Part shown: piece after piece, positions 58,243-64,000 of the stretch
Position numbering within the stretch: position 1 is the first letter of the stretch
How the letters are laid out: each line of letters opens with the position of its first letter
Assembly: GCA_024752435.1 (NCBI GenBank)
Contig: CP103029.1
Location: forward strand, 558,001 to 622,000
Origin: Allantophomopsis cytisporea
Taxonomy: Eukaryota > Ascomycota > Leotiomycetes > Phacidiales > Phacidiaceae
Direction of reading: 5' to 3'
DNA: 64,000 nucleotides
Program-made: the position numbers and the translations under genes
Notes under the pieces: generated by a model
Seen by the model: the letters and a program-made list of their open reading frames with translations, nothing else
What the model was told of the DNA's origin: nothing
Databases searched by the model: none

Positions 58243-61224
58243 ATGGCTGCCCCGAATCATGCCTCTTCACCGCGCAGCACTCCACTACTTCATAGATCCA
58301 TCACAGATGGCTCACTCTCGGCGGAAAGCGCCGTAAGATTACCCAATGGCCCATGCAACTTCGGAGGCACTGCTACTCGGTGCGGTTGTCAAAGATTTTG
58401 GAGCGAGCAGATAGACACATCCAGTGGCAGGAAATCGTGGTGCATGTGTGAACACCATGCGTGTTACCATGATCCGGGGACTGTTAATCTGTCTTCGGAA
58501 TCCATACAAGTATATCAGGCTACACAAACACCGGTGCTGAAGATCGAGCCTATGACGCAGAAAGGTCTCACTGAGGCTACAGCTCATAGTCGTGGCTCAA
58601 GTGAAGCCTCGAGTGCCATTCGTGGAACAAGTCATGATGGCTCATACTGTCGAGACCGTCAATCAAGCGACAATCGCATGTACTTCTCTCATCTGGGGCA
58701 AACGCCTGTACAAATACCAGATTCATATTCATGGCCACAATCATCTCACTCTGGAAATGGTAGCCTACCTCCAATTCCAGTCCAGTGTCACCTCCCAGGA
58801 CTGAGTCCAAGCCATGGTTCTCAACCTGCTCCTAAGACTGCCACTCCGCAGAATCCTTTTTTGAAGGCTGCCTCTACCAATGGATGTAGAACATCCAAGC
58901 TGCAGACGGCACCTCCTAATACTGCCCAGTCAGAGGAATATATCGAAAGCGCCACGGAACCTGCCACCCCAACACCACGCCCTTCGCCAGATCTAGGTCT
59001 CTATGTCACACAGTTTGATAACCTTTTGACTCAGGTTGAGGCAAGATTTGCACAGCAACCATCTCAAGAGCCAGGGAGTGTTCCTCGTCTTGAATCTCAA
59101 TCATCGCTTGTAACACGAAATATTGCGTTACAGGAAAGAACTGAAGAGCATTCTTTGCCCACATTCCGAGTCCTTTTGGAGCCTTTACGTGCAATAGCCG
59201 GGTATCTTCGCGCATACTCTGATCTCAAACACATTGTAGAGGGACACGGGGAGCGTCTTGAAGGGCTTGAAATGCCTTCCTTCTCAGAACCAGATATGAG
59301 TCATGTGAATAACCAACTCGAGGATCTAGATTCTCGAGTTTCAGATATTGATAGTAGAATATCGGAGCTTGAAAGGAGTCATGATGCCCAGCAGAACGCT
59401 AGTGTCAACGAGTCTTTCTGTTCCACAACCTCATCTGCTATGATTGCCGCTGCAATCGACAGAGTTGATACAGCGGCTGCTACTGGTCTTCAGGAACTCA
59501 AAGCAGGTCTTGAGGCTATGGAAGAGCAAGTCAAGGAACTGCGAGCTGCTACTCTGCCAACACGAAGCCAACCCTGGGAGATAGAGGTGATTTTTTTGCC
59601 GTTTGGTGCAAAACTCAAGGGTATCTGGTCCACGCTGGAGAATTTCCCACCAAGTCAGAGATCAAGAAATAACAGCATGGCAAGCGATGATGCAAGCCAA
59701 GCAACAGTGGTGTGCAAAGCTCAAGCAGAAATCGACCGTCACCAAGAAAGATGGGAGGACGTTGTGAATTCGGAAATTCAGGGAGAGGAAGATAACTGGC
59801 TGGTTCCCAAGGCCTGCGGCGTTGGTAGCCGTGTTTATGAGCGCTTGCGAAGTCGAGGAATGGTCCGCACTGTTGAGGTCATCTCTTCGGACGCCAGAGA
59901 TCTCCAGACAGCTATCTACTCGGCTTTTGGAGAGCTTTCGGGATTCATTTCCACGCCAATGACCAGTCATGAGGCCAGTCCCCAGTTCATGGGATTACAA
60001 GCCATGTTTATACCGCTTCGAAAAATTCACAAAGATTCCCGCTTAAGGTTCTTGCAACCTGAGGAAATGGTCACTCCTACTCTGTGGACCCCAACTTTCA
60101 TTCACGCAAGCGTCGCTATGCGAGCTGCTGGCATGAGGCGGCTTTTCGTCACAAATCGTGATAGCTATTTACAGAGTGATGGTGGTCATCAACACTACTG
60201 GACATGGCAGAATATTAGAGAGTTAGATCGAGTACATCCAGAGTCGGGAAAAGAAATCGGTGAAGCGGACGCACTTGAAGCTTGTTGGGAATATGACGAT
60301 AGGCTTGACGAGCTCCCAGAACCGCCAAGTGTCCATACATCATTTTCGTCTCAGCATTCTTCTCTGAGCATTCGACCAGCTGGATATACTGGGTTTGAAA
60401 GAATAGTTGTTCCCTCGTCACCATCCGATCACTTTTCTTCACAAGGTGTATCCCCCGTGGTATCTGAGCCGCCTGAAAATCCTCGAAGAACGAAATCTCC
60501 GACTCTCATTCGATCAAAACTACAGCGCAATGTCTCCATGCCACAACTAGTTCCTCTCAAAAACTCCCCTACACTCTCCAAACGACGAATCCCATCTCCC
60601 GAAGATGCTACAGAAGTCTCATCATCACGGCCATTGTCTCTTGGGAACTTGAAACGACGCAGGGTCTCAAAGTCTCCAAGCCGACCAAGAGATACCCCAC
60701 GCCGGAGCACTGATCCTCCAAGTCCCTTTGTCAATGATCAAACAGCTCAACGTAAACGCTCAACAACACCATTCGGCTTTGTCACCGGCTACGCTACACC
60801 TCACAGTGGAACGCATTACGCTGATATCCATTTATCTGAGCCGGTTGGTGTGGAGTACTCAGATAGCGATGGAAGTACAACTGATGATGCGGAAGCCGAA
60901 CTCGCCTCTGATGATGATGCCATGACTGATCATCTCGATCAAGGCCACCAACCCGAAGATGTATGGGAAGGTATGGAAGAGGAGCTAGCGAGTTCAGACG
61001 ACGATGACGAAGGTGTGCTAGAAGGCGTCGAAGAAAAATATCTTCAGAAAGACTTTGAGCAGAGAGACTTTGATGAACGCAGTGACTCCGCACCTAGTGA
61101 GTACCCTATTGGTGTTACTCTCCCTGAGTCACAAGAGCCACAAGATGAACAAGAAGTTGGGGTCGGCTTTGCTGCCGATGGAAGTAGCTTCTATGTACAC
61201 CTTGATGAGGACGCACGACAATAG
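58243..61224 (+). CDS. Large hypothetical protein with N-terminal Cys/His motif and acidic C-terminus
   Basis: One exon encodes 993 residues from the ATG at 58243 (MAAPNHASS). Residues about 35-75 hold a compact cysteine cluster: PCNFGGTATRCGCQRFW and, after a gap, WCMCEHHACYHD, which could bind zinc. A long Ser/Pro/Thr-rich region follows, then a helical part (FRVLLEPLRAIAGYLRAYSD; coiled coil QLEDLDSRVSDIDSRISELE). A globular, aromatic-rich block (WEIEVIFLPFGAKLKGIWS to YYTWQNIRELDRVHP-like, about 445-690) comes next. The end is low-complexity with many SP/TP sites and an acidic tract (DDAEAELASDDDAMTD). I recognise it only as a conserved fungal protein without known function. Nuclear location is plausible from the basic KRRRVSKS stretch. 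Confidence 0.85.
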   Translation: MAAPNHASSPRSTPLLHRSITDGSLSAESAVRLPNGPCNFGGTATRCGCQRFWSEQIDTSSGRKSWCMCEHHACYHDPGTVNLSSESIQVYQATQTPVLKIEPMTQKGLTEATAHSRGSSEASSAIRGTSHDGSYCRDRQSSDNRMYFSHLGQTPVQIPDSYSWPQSSHSGNGSLPPIPVQCHLPGLSPSHGSQPAPKTATPQNPFLKAASTNGCRTSKLQTAPPNTAQSEEYIESATEPATPTPRPSPDLGLYVTQFDNLLTQVEARFAQQPSQEPGSVPRLESQSSLVTRNIALQERTEEHSLPTFRVLLEPLRAIAGYLRAYSDLKHIVEGHGERLEGLEMPSFSEPDMSHVNNQLEDLDSRVSDIDSRISELERSHDAQQNASVNESFCSTTSSAMIAAAIDRVDTAAATGLQELKAGLEAMEEQVKELRAATLPTRSQPWEIEVIFLPFGAKLKGIWSTLENFPPSQRSRNNSMASDDASQATVVCKAQAEIDRHQERWEDVVNSEIQGEEDNWLVPKACGVGSRVYERLRSRGMVRTVEVISSDARDLQTAIYSAFGELSGFISTPMTSHEASPQFMGLQAMFIPLRKIHKDSRLRFLQPEEMVTPTLWTPTFIHASVAMRAAGMRRLFVTNRDSYLQSDGGHQHYWTWQNIRELDRVHPESGKEIGEADALEACWEYDDRLDELPEPPSVHTSFSSQHSSLSIRPAGYTGFERIVVPSSPSDHFSSQGVSPVVSEPPENPRRTKSPTLIRSKLQRNVSMPQLVPLKNSPTLSKRRIPSPEDATEVSSSRPLSLGNLKRRRVSKSPSRPRDTPRRSTDPPSPFVNDQTAQRKRSTTPFGFVTGYATPHSGTHYADIHLSEPVGVEYSDSDGSTTDDAEAELASDDDAMTDHLDQGHQPEDVWEGMEEELASSDDDDEGVLEGVEEKYLQKDFEQRDFDERSDSAPSEYPIGVTLPESQEPQDEQEVGVGFAADGSSFYVHLDEDARQ

Positions 61225-62687
61225 ATATTTCACCATGAGTATGGATGATTAGGGAGTCTGAATTTTTGGGACAATTCAAACTGGAATTTACTCTGTTGAA
61301 CTCTACTCTATTATATTGCTCTATATATATTTCAGTCCCTGTTCTGGTTTTGGGCGGTAGCGCGGAGTTCTGGCTTGCGTTTGGGTCTGGCTTAGGGATT
61401 GGATACACAGACTAGGCATTGAGGTCTCAATTATTTTTTCATCTTTCTCCTTTTGAACACCAAATAGCTCTTTTTATCGATATTTCTACTCCTGACAGAT
61501 ATTTGTATCATAGATAGCCAATCTCCATGATTCTACTCTGTATTGTCGCAACTTCTTGCTGGGAATATGGTGAAATTTCATGCACACATCTCACCTATAC
61601 TGAGAGCTCCGTGAAATATAAAGTCTCCACTCTTCACTGGCAGACATTGTCTCATATTGACTCCCCTAAACCATGGCAAACTTTCTGAAGGCTGAATTCT
61701 GCAAATATAGAACTGCTATCATACAAAGTCCACAACAAGTTATCAGACCAGACAGAACTGTTCCTGAAGACAATACACTTAGTGTCTCTCTCGTCATTCG
61801 CACTAGTAATCATCCGGACCCTGTATGACTGTCAAGCCCCTATCTGCGCTGATGGAATCGCACACTACTAGGCTTCTCACGACAATGCCAATTGTTTCCA
61901 TGTTCGGTTTCCAAGGCAAGACCTGCCGCAATCATTAGTGCATGTTCTCACACCCTTCTTGATTCACACGGATCTCTATATCAACTAGATCGGATATCTA
62001 ACCATTGCCCGTGTCTGAAAACTGCGGTAGCATTCATAAGATATTCCGAGAAACATTTCGAATCAGAGATAAAGCTAGGAAGCCATAGTTGATAGGAGAT
62101 ACATTATGGATATGATATTTTAAGGGTGGGAGGTATCACCATGGTTTACTTTTTCTGTCACAGGTCGTGAGGCTAATATTGTGACCGGCAGAGCCAAGTG
62201 AGCACTGAAGGCAAGTAGTGATATTGTTATGGAGGGAAGCTCATGTGTAGAGGTTGTGTGCAACATATTTGGTAGAAAAATGTTCATGAGAGATCTTCCA
62301 TATGTGGTTTCAAAATACAATGATGTGACATAAGTACGAAATATGGTTGTCAGAGTCCACGAGAATATAGAATTGAAATTAAATTAAAATGAGGCACTTA
62401 CCATTCAGCCAGTTCGAATTCCTCTCAAAAAACACACTTAAAATACTTTGGGCTCATAGACACTGCCAAGATATAAATTAGGGTTCTAACAAAAACAAGC
62501 ATACCAAGCCGGGAGTATCAAAACCAAAGAGCGAAGCCCGTTCCATAACATCCCACATCATAACCAGCGAAAGGCCAAAAGCACGTCACAAAACCTTTCC
62601 ATTACCACGTTCATCATTTGTACATCTGCCAAGAAACCATAACCTCCCATTTTCATCCGTGGATATGTTGGGTTGGTATCAACGGCT
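61225..62687. other. Convergent intergenic region
   Basis: This 1.46-kb AT-rich spacer lies between two 3' ends. No gene, RNA or repeat was recognised. Confidence 0.4.
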
Positions 62688-62897
62688 TTAAACATTCGAT
62701 GTCTTTCTGGCGGCGATTTCCTTCCTCTCTTTGCGACGGGTGAGGGCTCGGGAGATGGCGAGGGAGATGAGGCCTACTGCGACGATGAAGACGATGCAGA
62801 AGACGAGGATCACGCCGGCTTCGTGGGAGGCCCAGTTGCTTCGCTTTGCTAGCATGTGCATTTCACTGCGGAGTTGGAGGGTGGAGAGGGCGGCCAT
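62688..62897 (-). CDS. Single-pass membrane microprotein
   Basis: A 69-codon frame encodes one strong membrane helix (AGVILVFCIVFIVAVGLISLAI) followed by a very basic tail (RALTRRKERKEIAARKTSNV). By the positive-inside rule the tail should face the cytosol. The local GC content is higher than in the flanks, and the frame is compact and protein-like. A CAG just before the ATG (TTTCAACCAG) could be the acceptor of a 5'UTR intron. No family was recognised. It is probably real but could be part of a longer spliced gene. Confidence 0.5.
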   Translation of the reverse strand: MAALSTLQLRSEMHMLAKRSNWASHEAGVILVFCIVFIVAVGLISLAISRALTRRKERKEIAARKTSNV

Positions 62898-64000
62898 CTT
62901 GGACTGGTTGAAAGTAAGTCGTGGGTACTCAGTAAGAGACTGATTGTCAAGACGGGAATTCTCTTTGAAAAGTGGACTGTACCTTCGTGGTGAAAATTGA
63001 GATCGCGTTGTAAGGTCTGGTAGATGACTTGTGATAGTCTGGTGTCCTTGTTAGATAATGTAGACTGGTACTGTATAAATAAGGCAGTATAACGAATTGA
63101 TCAAGCTAACTAGTATACATCTTTCAGCGCTTCGTACTCATTGTATCGATGTGTAGCTAGCTGATCTCTTCACAAGGATCCAAATCGGTCCACCAGTAAA
63201 CAATGCGACAACGACATTATCAATCGCGTGTTTTATGCCTCAATGGTTCATTCAGCAAGAAAGAGAAGACTTACAGTATAGTTTTAGGGATGAATTGTCG
63301 GCCTTTCACGATAAGCAGCTGAGAGCTTGATGAGATGAGGTGAGGTTGAAGATGTGCCGTCACGAGTGGAAAGAAGCCGGAGTCCCATAAGGCGAGTGAG
63401 TAGTACCCAAGCAAGTTACCTCCCCCAGATCAAGACCAGCAAGACCACCAATCAGTCGATCAACGGACACGAGCTCGGGCCACAATCGAGCGAAGCAAGA
63501 AGCTGTACTTGAACAGATCACAACACCTTCAATTTGCATTGGGTATACTATAAATTATTCAAGAAGAATCATCGAGTATCTGTCCAGTTACAGGCAGTTT
63601 TTTTATGATTGTTCTGATTACATTTGCGCGTTTTCATATCAACATTGCACGACTGAAGCTGCTCATACGATCATGTTCAAGCTTTAAGCATGGGCCGCCA
63701 TCTGCTCCGACAGTCAAACAAACCGTTTCCTCGTAGCGCTTTTCTCCGCGTTTCCACTCAACACATTTCACCGTCTCCTTCATCAACAAGCCAACGGCAG
63801 ATTCAACTCAATCCCATCCATTTACCGGTTCTCAAAATGCAGTTGCCCGGTATAAGTTGGGCCTCAATGTGAATGCTTTGTCTGAATCATGGTCTTGATT
63901 CGAGCTCTTACGCTCAACGGAAAGATCTCGGCATCGTACTGACAGACGCTCATTTGGGGCTGTTATTAAGCTTTTTGCGGACTTGGCGGTTCGCCTCGGT
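62898..64000. other. Right-edge region without a supported gene
   Basis: It includes the likely promoter of the membrane microprotein. A 60-codon plus-strand frame at 63690-63872 (MGRHLLRQSNKPFPRSAF) resembles a mitochondrial presequence but has no visible continuation, so it was not called. Confidence 0.35.

Noticed and set aside
63690..63872. A 60-codon frame with a presequence-like N-terminus
   Set aside because: No downstream exon could be supported before the window ends; possibly 5'UTR or first exon of an off-window gene.

Overview
The window reads as nuclear DNA of a filamentous ascomycete (Pezizomycotina). The signs are small GT-AG introns (mostly 46-130 nt), two Zn2Cys6 transcription factors, a PTH11/SAT4-type rhodopsin-domain membrane protein, a fungal tyrosinase and an Aspergillus-type glucose oxidase. 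Gene content and AT-rich spacers fit Leotiomycetes such as Botrytis/Sclerotinia; that placement is inference from family resemblance, not from a search. Most multi-exon models below were built by hand from splice sites, and all close in frame.

Layout. 0-6 kb: 5' part of a YAG7-like coiled-coil gene (minus), a tiny three-exon CENP-W-like histone-fold gene (minus), and an M1 aminopeptidase (plus). 6-15 kb: a decaying stretch with an alpha/beta-hydrolase relic, an intact Zn2Cys6 regulator, a conserved-family gene broken by a stop codon, an unexplained coding relic and a protein-kinase relic. 15-30 kb: secreted glucose oxidase, secreted beta-propeller lactonase, ACC deaminase, a second Zn2Cys6 regulator and a sugar transporter. 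30-45 kb: a Vba/Fnx-type MFS transporter, a secreted But2-domain protein, a cytochrome b5-acyl-CoA dehydrogenase fusion, a large coiled-coil protein with a possible PP1 docking motif, a membrane-linked serine hydrolase, and a patatin-fold protein that lacks its nucleophile. 47-62 kb: a 7-TM rhodopsin-domain protein with a GC-AG intron, a small secreted tyrosinase, a DAO-type FAD oxidoreductase, mitochondrial OMA1, and a 993-residue Cys-motif protein of unknown role. A one-pass membrane microprotein lies at 62.7 kb.

The most coherent group is 15.4-29.5 kb. Glucose oxidase makes H2O2 and glucono-1,5-lactone. The neighbouring secreted lactonase could open the lactone to gluconic acid. ACC deaminase destroys the ethylene precursor ACC. 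A regulator and a sugar porter share a divergent promoter next door. Together they could form a plant-facing oxidation, acidification and ethylene-suppression locus. Each enzyme call is strong; their joint function is inference.

No rRNA, tRNA, CRISPR array or intact transposon was recognised.
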